In this document: in pieces, positions 44,685 through 52,713 of the stretch
Numbering within the stretch: the first letter of the stretch is position 1
Layout: each line of letters begins with the position of its first letter
Origin: Ravibacter sp964562455
GTDB lineage: Bacteria; Bacteroidota; Bacteroidia; Cytophagales; Spirosomataceae
NCBI GenBank assembly: GCA_964562455.1
Contig: CAZLTN010000008.1
Coordinates: 38,697 to 102,696 of the forward strand
Length of the DNA stretch: 64,000 nt
Reading direction: 5' to 3'
Made by a program: the position numbers and the translations under genes
The notes under the pieces: model-generated
What the model saw: only the letters and a program-made list of their open reading frames with translations
Told to the model about the DNA's origin: nothing
Databases searched by the model: none

Positions 44685-46976
44685 TTAAACCATGAGTTCC
44701 TCTTCGTGCAGCAGGATCGTAACGGGCTCACCGGATATTCTCTTGACTTCGGTTTTCTCCCCTGTTACAACTACCCTCAGCAACGTTCCCCTGAACCCGA
44801 TCCTGAAAGAATATGAGTCCCAGTTCTCAGGTACAAAAGGGTTTAACGAAAGCTTTCCTTCAATTACCCTCTGACCGGCAAACCCCTTGACAACGCTCAT
44901 CCAGGTTCCCGCCATTGAAGTGATATGCAGGCCGTCTTCCGTATCGTTGTTGTAATCGTCCAGGTCCAGCCGCGAGGTACGCAGGTACATTTCATAGGCT
45001 TTCTCCCGGAGATCGAGCTTCGCGGCCAGGATCGCATGGACACAGGGCGACAATGAAGACTCATGGACGGTCATGGGCTCGTAGAATTCAAAATTCCGCC
45101 TCAGCTCATCGGTCGGGAATTCCTCTTCGAAGAAATACATCCCCTGCAGCACATCGGCCTGTTTGATAAAGCAAGATCTCAGGATACGGTCCCACGACCA
45201 GTTCTGGTTGATAGGCCTGTGCCCTGCAATCTGCCCGACAGTAAGCAGCTCCTTGTCCAGGAAGCCGTCCTGTTGCAGAAACACCTGCCTCTCCCCGTCA
45301 TACGGGAGCCAGGTATTATCCAGGATCGCCTTCCAGTCAGCCCGCTCGGTATCGTAGTCGAAAGCCACTTTCTGCAATATGGAATCAAAGGCCTCTTTGT
45401 TTTCTTTTTCCAGCACATCCACTACACTCAGGGTATACCTGAGGGTCCAGTTGGCGATATAATTCGTGTACCAGTTGTTATTCACATTATTCTCGTACTC
45501 GTTAGGACCGGTCACCCCCAGCATGACATACGCTTTTTTCGCCTCCGACCAGTTAAATCTCTGCTTCCAGAACCTCGAAATACCGATCAGGACTTCCAGC
45601 CCGTATTCCGCGAGATAGTACTTGTCACCCGTATACCGCACGTAGTCGAATATAGCATATGCTATAGCGCCGTTCCGGTGAATTTCCTCGAATGTGATCT
45701 CCCATTCGTTATGGCACTCCTCTCCGTTCATCGTCACCATCGGGTAGAGGGCAGCCCCGTTTTCAAATCCCAGCTTAGCCCCGTTTTCAATAGCTTTACC
45801 CAAATGATTATGGCGATAAACCAGCAGGTTACGCGCAACCGAAGCATCGGCGGTAGCCAGGTAAAACGGCAGGCAGTACGCTTCGGTATCCCAGTAAGTG
45901 CTTCCTCCGTATTTTTCGCCTGTAAAGCCCTTTGGGCCGATATTAAGGCGCGCATCGGCTCCGGTGTAGGTCTGCTCCAGGTGAAAGATATTGAAACGGA
46001 TACCCTGCTGGGCAGCGACATCACCCTCTATTTTAATATCGTTCCGCTCCCACTTTTCCGCCCATACCGACATATGAGCATTCTTCAACTCGCCATAGCT
46101 CTTTTCCCGCAGACGATCCACCCGGGCATTTACAATAGCGGGCAGCTCCTCTCTCGCGTAATTTGCCGACGAGAGATTGACTCCGTACTTTACAAAAACC
46201 AGCTCTTTCCCGGCTTCGAGCTTCACTGTTACATGGCCGGCTACGTATTTTTCCTTTTTTTCGGGAATCGCATTGAAATCCTGGCGGATACCATTTATAA
46301 ACAAATCATATGCCATGGCCGTCGCTACCTGGAAGCGCTCGACCCCGAACGGGTTCGCCCTGGTTTCAAGAATGAGCGATCCCCTGGCGAAGGCAGTTTC
46401 TTTGGATACTTCGTCCCAGAAAGACTCCCCGTAATTCGAGTCCCGGTTGCGTATTGTCCCGTCAAGAAACGGGGTCAGGCTTATTTCGGCATCAGTATCC
46501 AAAAGCCTGATCGCATACCGGATAGCTCCTGACTCATCGTCAGCCATGCTGTTAAACCGCTCCGTCGCTATGCTCACCCGTATCCCCGATTTCAGCCGGA
46601 CGGTGGCCGTGCGGTACAAAATTCCTTCCTTCATATTCAGCTCCCGCCTGAACTCCTCTACCTCTACAACAGCAAGGTCAAGCTCTTCCTCTCCTATCCG
46701 TACGCCGACACCGATCCAGTTGCAGGCATTCAATACCTTGGCAAAATAATCGGGATAGCCGTTTTTCCACCACCCTACCCTGGTCTTATCCGGAAAATAG
46801 ACACCAGCGACATAATTGCCCTGCAGCGATTTCCCGGAATATTTTTCCTCGAAATTCCCGCGTTGACCCATCCTTCCGTTACCCAGGCTCATCAGGCTCT
46901 CGGTTACTTCATTATATTCCGGGTGAAACCCCTCCTCAATCACCGACCACTCCGAATGTGTTATATAGTTCTTCAT
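44685..46976 (-). CDS. Glycoside hydrolase family 65 disaccharide phosphorylase, probably maltose phosphorylase
   Basis: 763 residues, no signal peptide. N-terminal beta-sandwich (about 1-270: MSLGNGRMGQRGNFEEKYSG), (alpha/alpha)6 barrel and C-terminal domain. KYGGSTYWDTEAYCLPF and VTGPNEYENNVNNNWYTN are the GH65 active site, with Glu493 as general acid; the phosphate site is near MAGTW. It splits an alpha-glucobiose with phosphate to glucose and beta-glucose-1-phosphate. The adjacent beta-phosphoglucomutase supports an inverting phosphorylase; maltose is the likely but not certain substrate. Confidence 0.92.
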   Translation of the reverse strand: MKNYITHSEWSVIEEGFHPEYNEVTESLMSLGNGRMGQRGNFEEKYSGKSLQGNYVAGVYFPDKTRVGWWKNGYPDYFAKVLNACNWIGVGVRIGEEELDLAVVEVEEFRRELNMKEGILYRTATVRLKSGIRVSIATERFNSMADDESGAIRYAIRLLDTDAEISLTPFLDGTIRNRDSNYGESFWDEVSKETAFARGSLILETRANPFGVERFQVATAMAYDLFINGIRQDFNAIPEKKEKYVAGHVTVKLEAGKELVFVKYGVNLSSANYAREELPAIVNARVDRLREKSYGELKNAHMSVWAEKWERNDIKIEGDVAAQQGIRFNIFHLEQTYTGADARLNIGPKGFTGEKYGGSTYWDTEAYCLPFYLATADASVARNLLVYRHNHLGKAIENGAKLGFENGAALYPMVTMNGEECHNEWEITFEEIHRNGAIAYAIFDYVRYTGDKYYLAEYGLEVLIGISRFWKQRFNWSEAKKAYVMLGVTGPNEYENNVNNNWYTNYIANWTLRYTLSVVDVLEKENKEAFDSILQKVAFDYDTERADWKAILDNTWLPYDGERQVFLQQDGFLDKELLTVGQIAGHRPINQNWSWDRILRSCFIKQADVLQGMYFFEEEFPTDELRRNFEFYEPMTVHESSLSPCVHAILAAKLDLREKAYEMYLRTSRLDLDDYNNDTEDGLHITSMAGTWMSVVKGFAGQRVIEGKLSLNPFVPENWDSYSFRIGFRGTLLRVVVTGEKTEVKRISGEPVTILLHEEELMV

Positions 46977-46989
46977 TTCTGTAAAAATA

Positions 46990-47059
46990 GTTGAAAGTTG
47001 AAAGTGGAGAGTTGAAAGTGGAGAGTTGAAAGTTGAAAGTTGAGAGTTGAAAGTGGAGA
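46990..47059. repeat. Period-7 degenerate tandem repeat
   Basis: Ten head-to-tail 7-bp units fitting GTKGARA (GTTGAAA, GTGGAGA, GTTGAGA) fill 46990-47059, between pgmB and the phosphorylase gene, starting 14 bases upstream of the latter's ATG on the minus strand. Confidence 0.9.
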
Positions 47060-47192
47060 GCGGTCGGCGCTGCGGTTGAAGGTTAGAAACGGATTCTCCT
47101 CGCTCCTTTCCCGATGTGCGGCTTCATTCAATTGGTGGCGGGCGGCGAACCGCTATGTGTGCCGGCGTTTGATCGGTTGCTCCCGGGTAATT

Positions 47193-47852
47193 TCATCGGT
47201 AAAAAAAAGACGTCAAATTTCCCGGTGAAATCCCCTCAAACCCGGGAATTATAAAATCCGCCTCATGCAGGATCGCCGGGTCTCCCACACCAACCGCTTT
47301 CATTCCCGCCCGCCTGGCTGCTTCGATACCGGCCGCCGCATCCTCAAACACTATGCAATTCTCAGCTTTAACGCCAAGATCCGCTGCTCCTGTCAGGAAT
47401 ACTTCCGGGTCAGGCTTGCTGTTCCTGATCCTGTTTCCGTCTACAATAGTATCGAAATAGCCGGTTATTTCAAGGCTTTTGAGAATCGTTCCGGCATTTT
47501 TGCTGGCAGATCCGAGCCCGATCAGGATACCGTCCCGCTTAGCTTCCTGTATAAAAGACAAAACTCCCGGCAAAATGTCACCGGGCGTCATGCGGCTGCA
47601 CAACTCCAGGTACCATGTATTCTTCTCCGAAGCATATTTCAGCTTTTCTTCAGGACTCAGCGTCACATGTCCCGCTTTCAGCACTATTTCAAGAGAATCC
47701 ATCCTGCTGATCCCCTTCAAAGCCTCGTTCTGGCTTTCCGAAAATTCAAAGCCGAGCTGGTTGGCCAGCCGTTTCCACGCGAGGTAGTGAAACCGCGCTG
47801 TATCCACAATGACGCCGTCGAGATCGAAAAGGTAGGCTTGCCGGTTATTCAT
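47193..47852 (-). CDS. pgmB: Beta-phosphoglucomutase
   Basis: 219 residues, HAD fold. Nucleophile motif FDLDGVIVDTA with Asp10 and acid Asp12, the cap residues ALKGISRMDSLEIVL, SASKNA in motif II, KPDPEVFLTGAADLGV in motif III and VFEDAAAGIEAARRAGM. It turns beta-glucose-1-phosphate into glucose-6-phosphate, using the product of the phosphorylase downstream on the same strand. The 216-bp gap between them contains the period-7 repeat. Confidence 0.94.
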   Translation of the reverse strand: MNNRQAYLFDLDGVIVDTARFHYLAWKRLANQLGFEFSESQNEALKGISRMDSLEIVLKAGHVTLSPEEKLKYASEKNTWYLELCSRMTPGDILPGVLSFIQEAKRDGILIGLGSASKNAGTILKSLEITGYFDTIVDGNRIRNSKPDPEVFLTGAADLGVKAENCIVFEDAAAGIEAARRAGMKAVGVGDPAILHEADFIIPGFEGISPGNLTSFFYR

Positions 47853-48068
47853 AAATTAAGTCTATTATTAAGAGCTGACGTTTTTCCATCCCTCCGGGCA
47901 CCCCGTCAGCAACCGGCGCCAAAAGTACAAAAAAAGCATTTACCGGCTTGTCCGGGATAGTGCAATTGGAATTCTGCAAGCCTGATCCTTATGTTTTAAT
48001 ATGATTTTTTTCTATACTTACACCGTGACCCTTGCGTGAAAATCTTTAATGAACAATCAGATAATATC

Positions 48069-48419
48069 ATGCTGACAGACATAAATCCTAAATTGCCGAT
48101 GCGAAACAAAATCGCAACCAAAGACTTCTATCTGAATAAACTGGGTTTTAAAGAGTTGGGTGACTATGTTGATTATTTACTGATTAAAAAGGATAACATA
48201 GAAATTCATTTTTTTGAATTTAAAGATCTTGATCCAAAAGAAAACTACGGTCAGGTATACATCCGGACCGATGACATTGATCGATTATATCAATCATTTT
48301 TAGACGACAATGTGCCTATTCACCCAAACGGACCGTTGCAAGTAAAACCGTGGAGACAAAAGGAATTTTCTATACTCGACCCTGACAGCAACTTGCTGAC
48401 TTTCGGACAGAGTATATAG
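48069..48419 (+). CDS. VOC-family protein, bleomycin-resistance/glyoxalase-like
   Basis: 116 residues from the ATG at 48069 (MLTDINPKLPMRNK); a GTG at 48036 is possible. One VOC domain: KLPMRNKIATKDFYLNKLGF, a DNIEIHFFEFKDLDPKENYG strand pair, YIRTDDIDRLYQSFLD and a C-terminal FSILDPDSNLLTFGQ. The pattern is that of drug-binding VOC proteins such as the bleomycin-resistance type. Base composition is clearly more A+T-rich than the neighbours, suggesting later acquisition. Single gene followed by palindromic repeats. Confidence 0.8.
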   Translation: MLTDINPKLPMRNKIATKDFYLNKLGFKELGDYVDYLLIKKDNIEIHFFEFKDLDPKENYGQVYIRTDDIDRLYQSFLDDNVPIHPNGPLQVKPWRQKEFSILDPDSNLLTFGQSI

Positions 48420-48422
48420 TAG

Positions 48423-48473
48423 AGCCGCAGAGCCTGCGGCTTCATATCGGGTAGAGCCGCAGGGCCTGCGGCC
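48423..48473. repeat. REP-like palindrome, two tandem copies
   Basis: Copy 1 (48423-48441): AGCCGCAG-AGC-CTGCGGCT, followed by TCATATCG. Copy 2 (48455-48473): GCCGCAG-GGC-CTGCGGC. Start points are 32 bases apart. Related palindromes occur at 55012 and 63775. Confidence 0.8.
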
Positions 48474-48526
48474 TCAAGCCGTGAAGTAAAAGCCTAGCTA
48501 AACGCCTAATTATATTTTTAACATAC

Positions 48527-49519
48527 ATGAAACTAGATCAGATCAACTGGGGAATTATAGGGTGCGGAAACGTTACAGAAGTCAAAAGCGGACCGGCTTT
48601 CAACCTGGTCGAAGGCTCCCGTCTGGTTGCCGTCATGCGGAGGGACGGGGAACTGGCCCGGGATTATGCCACGCGCCACGGGGTTCCCAAATGGTACGAC
48701 GATGCCGAAAAACTCATCAACGCCCCTGACGTCAACGCCATATACATAGCTACACCACCCGATTCGCACCTGCATTACACCCGCATGGCGATGGAAGCCG
48801 GTAAACCTGTGTATGTCGAGAAACCGATGGCACGGAATGCCGCCGAATGCGATGAAATGAACAGGATCAGCGAAGAAACGGGCATCCCGCTTTATGTGGC
48901 TTATTATCGTCGCGCCCTGCCCTACTTTCTGAAGCTCAAAGAATTGGTCGAAACAAAAGCAATCGGTGAGATAAGAAGCGTTCATATCCAGCTTCACTGG
49001 CAACCTTATGACGAGGAGGTGGGGCCGGATGCCAAACCGAGGTGGCGGGTATTCCCGGAGCTGTCGGGCGGCGGTCATTTCCATGACCTGGCATCTCACC
49101 AGTTCGATTTCCTTGAATACATGCTTGGGCCCGTAAAATCCGCAAAGGGATTTTCGGCAAACCAGGCCGGGCTGTATCCTGCCGACGACATCGTAACCGC
49201 TGCCTTCGCTTTCGGGTCAGGCGTGCTGGGAACCGGCAGTTGGTGCTTTACAGTCAATAAAGAGCAAAGAGTGGACGACGCCTGGATCATAGGCTCGGAA
49301 GGTAAAATATCCTTTCATTTCTTTGAGAAATATGACATCGTGGTCGAGACAGCCAAAGGTGTGGAAAAGTATCATATTCCTTATCCGAAGCACGTACAGC
49401 AGCCGTTTATCGAGCTGATGGTAAAAGAGCTCCGCGAGGGGGGAAAAGTATGCCCCAGCAGCGGCTTGTCAGGCGCCAGGGCAAATCTTATAATGGATTA
49501 TATAACCGGTACCATATGA
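48527..49519 (+). CDS. Gfo/Idh/MocA-family oxidoreductase, cytosolic
   Basis: 330 residues, no signal. Rossmann start INWGIIGCGNVTEVKSGPAF, YIATPPDSHLHYTRMAMEAG, catalytic-lysine motif VEKPM, and C-terminal SGGGHFHDLASHQFDFLEYM. Similar to inositol/glucose-fructose oxidoreductase-type dehydrogenases acting on sugars; substrate unknown. It lacks the Tat signal of the relative at 16182. Its 5' region holds the two palindromes. Confidence 0.9.
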   Translation: MKLDQINWGIIGCGNVTEVKSGPAFNLVEGSRLVAVMRRDGELARDYATRHGVPKWYDDAEKLINAPDVNAIYIATPPDSHLHYTRMAMEAGKPVYVEKPMARNAAECDEMNRISEETGIPLYVAYYRRALPYFLKLKELVETKAIGEIRSVHIQLHWQPYDEEVGPDAKPRWRVFPELSGGGHFHDLASHQFDFLEYMLGPVKSAKGFSANQAGLYPADDIVTAAFAFGSGVLGTGSWCFTVNKEQRVDDAWIIGSEGKISFHFFEKYDIVVETAKGVEKYHIPYPKHVQQPFIELMVKELREGGKVCPSSGLSGARANLIMDYITGTI

Positions 49520-49706
49520 TGTAAACCCGGTCATATATTGAGTTTAATCCCGAACGCGGTGTCGCTATGGAATGAACCTTTAACGTTATAGTCCTAAAAC
49601 CGTTCATCCCACGGTATTGCCTTCTGTAAGATTCGTGCAACGTTTCGATAAACCCGGTGATCATCTCTATCGATTTTCTAATTTCAGCCATACAAAAACC
49701 GGTAGA

Positions 49707-52463
49707 ATGAAACGACTTTCCATACTTGTATCCCGGATCGCCTGCGCAATGAGCCTCATTTTGCTCGGCCAGGCGGCGACTGCCCAGTCGGGGATTAAAG
49801 GAACCGTGTACAACCAGCGCAAAGAAGCCCTTCCGTTCGCATCTGTCTCGGTAAGAGGCACTTCAGTAGGTACGATCGCCAATGAAGAAGGACGGTACCA
49901 ATTGAACCTCAAGCCCGGTTATTACGAAATTGTTTTCCAGTACCTGGGTTACCAGGCCGGATCCAAAGCCATTACACTGACGGGTACTGAAGAAACTTTT
50001 GATGCAGTATTGGCGGAACAGGCGCTTCAACTGGGAGAAGTAAAAATCGGCAAAGGGAACGAAGACCCGGCTTATGCCATCATGCGCCGTGCTATCGCAA
50101 AGAGCAAATACCATTTGTTGCAGGTTGAAAGCTACAAAGCCAGGGCTTACACGAAGTCGTCGGTAGTCATTACAGACCTGCCCCTGGAATTCCTCTACAA
50201 AAAAGAGCTGGATAAGATAGCGGCTGAAGAAAATTTCAAAAAAGGAGTCCCGATCCTGAACGAGACCGTCTCGGAAATAGAATTTAAACAGCCGAACAAC
50301 TATAAGCAGAAAGTCGTGGCCGCAAGGAACAGCCAGGATAACAGTTTTGCAAGCCCCAATGAGTACCTGCTCACCAGCTTTTATAAGCCGGATGTAGTAC
50401 AAACCGTATCCCCCTTATCACCGAAGGCTTTCGGCTACTACAAATTCGAATACATGGGTACCTTCCGCGAAAACGGCGTGGATGTCAGCAAAATAAAAGT
50501 GATACCCCGCGCTTATGGCGACGGTGTATTCAAGGGGACTATCCATATTATTGAGAACCAGTGGGCCATTCACAGCCTGGACCTCCAGACTGCCAAGATG
50601 GGAATAAACCTGAAAATCAAACAGATATACTCCCCTATCCAAAACGTCTGGATGCCTATCCAACAACAGTTCAACGCAGACGGCGGCTTCTATGGCGTAA
50701 AAGGCAAGGCCGAGTATGTCATATCCCAGACTTTCCAGTCCGTGCAGCTCAATCCCGACTTTCCGCCCGATGTGGTAGTGCTGGATAACAAAACCGAAAA
50801 AGAAGACGTAAAAGCGTTGCCAATCACAAAAAAAGACATTAGGGACAAAGAGCTGGAAGAGCTGCTGAGCAGCGGGAAGAAGCTGTCCGTGAGGGACATG
50901 CGCAAAGTAATGAAAAACTACGAAAAGAAGCAGTTCGAAGAAAGCAAAGACAAGGGAGAAGATGTAGATCTCATCGAGCGCAGGGTGACCAGCACAGAAA
51001 TCGATTCCATGGCTACGCACCGCGCCGTCTCCTTCTGGGATTCCCTGCGTACCGTACCGCTTACAAAAGCCGAGACCGTCAGCTATAACCGGTTGGACAG
51101 CCTCGTGGCAAACAAAAAAATCGACTACCCTGCTCAGAAAAGAGATACTGAAAATGACACTCGTGATACGACCCGGGCTTCCGGGAAAGCCCGGAAAGGC
51201 AAGCTTGACCCCGGGAACATCCTCTGGGGATATTCCTTTCCGCTCAACCACAGCAAGTCGTGGAGGCTCGACTATACCGGGCCGCTGAGAGGCGTGCAGG
51301 TCAATACTGTAGAAGGGTGGGTTATCGACGGAACCGGCATCGGGCTCAGGCATACCCGCAAAGAGGATAAAACTACGGGCAGAAGCGGACATCAGCTCAT
51401 TGTCCGCGGTATAACACGCTATTCTTTCGCGCGAAACCTGCTGTCGCCGCGGGGAGAAGCTTCGTATAGGTGGCGCGGGAATACGCTGTCGGCTGAGGGA
51501 GGAAGAGCCGTTTCGCAGTACAACCCCGAAAACCCTATTTCATACCTTCTCAACTCGGTCACTACCCTGTTTTTCGAGCAGAATTTTGCCAAAATTTATG
51601 AAAAAGACTACTTCCGCCTGAACTACATCCATGCCCGGAACAACGATCATTTCAAGATCGGCGCGTCTGTCGAATACGCCGACAGGACCGGGCTCGGAAA
51701 CGATGAAAAGTCAGGCAGGTACAGATGGATCGACTGGAAAAAGAGAGAGTTTACTTCCAATACGCCCGATGTTCACCGCGATTTCCTGCTGCCTTTGGCT
51801 AACGTCGGTGAGCCTCGGATACCTGATCATCTTGCGCTTATTTTCCAAATCTCCGCCAGTTACAAGCCCTGGCAGAAATACAGGATCAAAAACGGGAAAA
51901 CAACTTTTTACAAAGACGACAGTCCCGAGTTTGCGCTTAACTACCGAAAGGGTGTTCGGGATGTGCTGGGCAGCGATGCCGATTTTGATTTCCTGCACCT
52001 CAGGGTGAAGCACGGGTTCCAGACCGGCATCAGGAGCAAATTGTATTACCAGCTCGGCGCCGGCTCGTTCCTGAACAGAAAATCAGTATGGTTCCCTGAC
52101 TACCAGCACTTCAGCGGAAACCGGTTCTTTTTCCAGTTCGGCGACCCGGTAGGCACTTTTCGTATGCTCGACTACTACCGGCATTCTACCCGTGAAGAAT
52201 TCCTGGAGGGGCACCTGCTGGCAGAATTCAGGCAATTGCTGTTTACCCAGATCCAATGGTTCAGAAGATACGGTATCAAAGAAACGATCATCGCGCACTA
52301 CCTGGCCACCCCGGGCTCCAACCATTATACCGAGCTCGGATACGGATTCGATGTAGGGATACGCTTTCCTTTCAGGATCGAGATAGTCAGTAACTTCGAA
52401 AAGTTCAGGTATATGCAAACGGCTTTCCGGATCGGTACGACTATGAATATTCCGTTTAAGTAA
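49707..52463 (+). CDS. DUF5686 outer-membrane protein with carboxypeptidase-like domain
   Basis: 918 residues from the ATG at 49707, giving a signal peptide ending QAATAQ; an upstream TTG at 49617 adds 30 unlikely residues. Residues about 27-110 are a carboxypeptidase-regulatory-like domain (IKGTVYNQRKEALPFASVSV). DUF5686 follows: EDPAYAIMRRAIAKSKYHLL, FPPDVVVLDNKTEKEDVKAL and a long C-terminal barrel-like half ending in FRIGTTMNIPFK. Probably outer membrane. A charged middle part (about 400-500) links the halves. Function not established. Confidence 0.86.
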   Translation: MKRLSILVSRIACAMSLILLGQAATAQSGIKGTVYNQRKEALPFASVSVRGTSVGTIANEEGRYQLNLKPGYYEIVFQYLGYQAGSKAITLTGTEETFDAVLAEQALQLGEVKIGKGNEDPAYAIMRRAIAKSKYHLLQVESYKARAYTKSSVVITDLPLEFLYKKELDKIAAEENFKKGVPILNETVSEIEFKQPNNYKQKVVAARNSQDNSFASPNEYLLTSFYKPDVVQTVSPLSPKAFGYYKFEYMGTFRENGVDVSKIKVIPRAYGDGVFKGTIHIIENQWAIHSLDLQTAKMGINLKIKQIYSPIQNVWMPIQQQFNADGGFYGVKGKAEYVISQTFQSVQLNPDFPPDVVVLDNKTEKEDVKALPITKKDIRDKELEELLSSGKKLSVRDMRKVMKNYEKKQFEESKDKGEDVDLIERRVTSTEIDSMATHRAVSFWDSLRTVPLTKAETVSYNRLDSLVANKKIDYPAQKRDTENDTRDTTRASGKARKGKLDPGNILWGYSFPLNHSKSWRLDYTGPLRGVQVNTVEGWVIDGTGIGLRHTRKEDKTTGRSGHQLIVRGITRYSFARNLLSPRGEASYRWRGNTLSAEGGRAVSQYNPENPISYLLNSVTTLFFEQNFAKIYEKDYFRLNYIHARNNDHFKIGASVEYADRTGLGNDEKSGRYRWIDWKKREFTSNTPDVHRDFLLPLANVGEPRIPDHLALIFQISASYKPWQKYRIKNGKTTFYKDDSPEFALNYRKGVRDVLGSDADFDFLHLRVKHGFQTGIRSKLYYQLGAGSFLNRKSVWFPDYQHFSGNRFFFQFGDPVGTFRMLDYYRHSTREEFLEGHLLAEFRQLLFTQIQWFRRYGIKETIIAHYLATPGSNHYTELGYGFDVGIRFPFRIEIVSNFEKFRYMQTAFRIGTTMNIPFK

Positions 52464-52521
52464 AAAAGGCAGCAATAAGTCGCCTCCGGCGACAGAATAG
52501 GACTTAGGGGCGCTCATTCAT

Positions 52522-52712
52522 CACCAAATCATCTCATCACCAAATCATCTCATCACCAAATCATCTCATCACCAAATCATCTCATCACNNNNNNNNNNNN
52601 NNNNNNNNNNNNNNNNNNNNNNNNNNNNNNNNNNNNNNNNNNNNNNNNNNNNNNNNNNNNNNNNNNNNNNNNNNNNNNNNNNNNNNNNCACATCATCTCA
52701 TCACCACATCCC
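52522..52712. repeat. Period-16 (2x8) tandem repeat split by an assembly gap
   Basis: Four exact copies of the 16-mer CACCAAATCATCTCAT fill 52522-52585, then 100 N, then CACATCAT CTCATCAC CACATCCC up to 52712, one base before the prolyl oligopeptidase gene end. Same family as the arrays at 13283 and 60836. Confidence 0.85.
52589..52688. other. Assembly gap of exactly 100 N
   Basis: One hundred N inside the tandem repeat, probably a fixed-size placeholder for a repeat the assembler could not cross. Real length unknown. Confidence 0.95.
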
Positions 52713-52713
52713 G

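Noticed and set aside
45063..46532. 489-residue open frame on the plus strand
   Set aside because: Fully antisense to the GH65 phosphorylase gene; no recognisable domain.
50418..51392. 324-residue open frame on the minus strand
   Set aside because: Antisense to the DUF5686 gene and without any family pattern.
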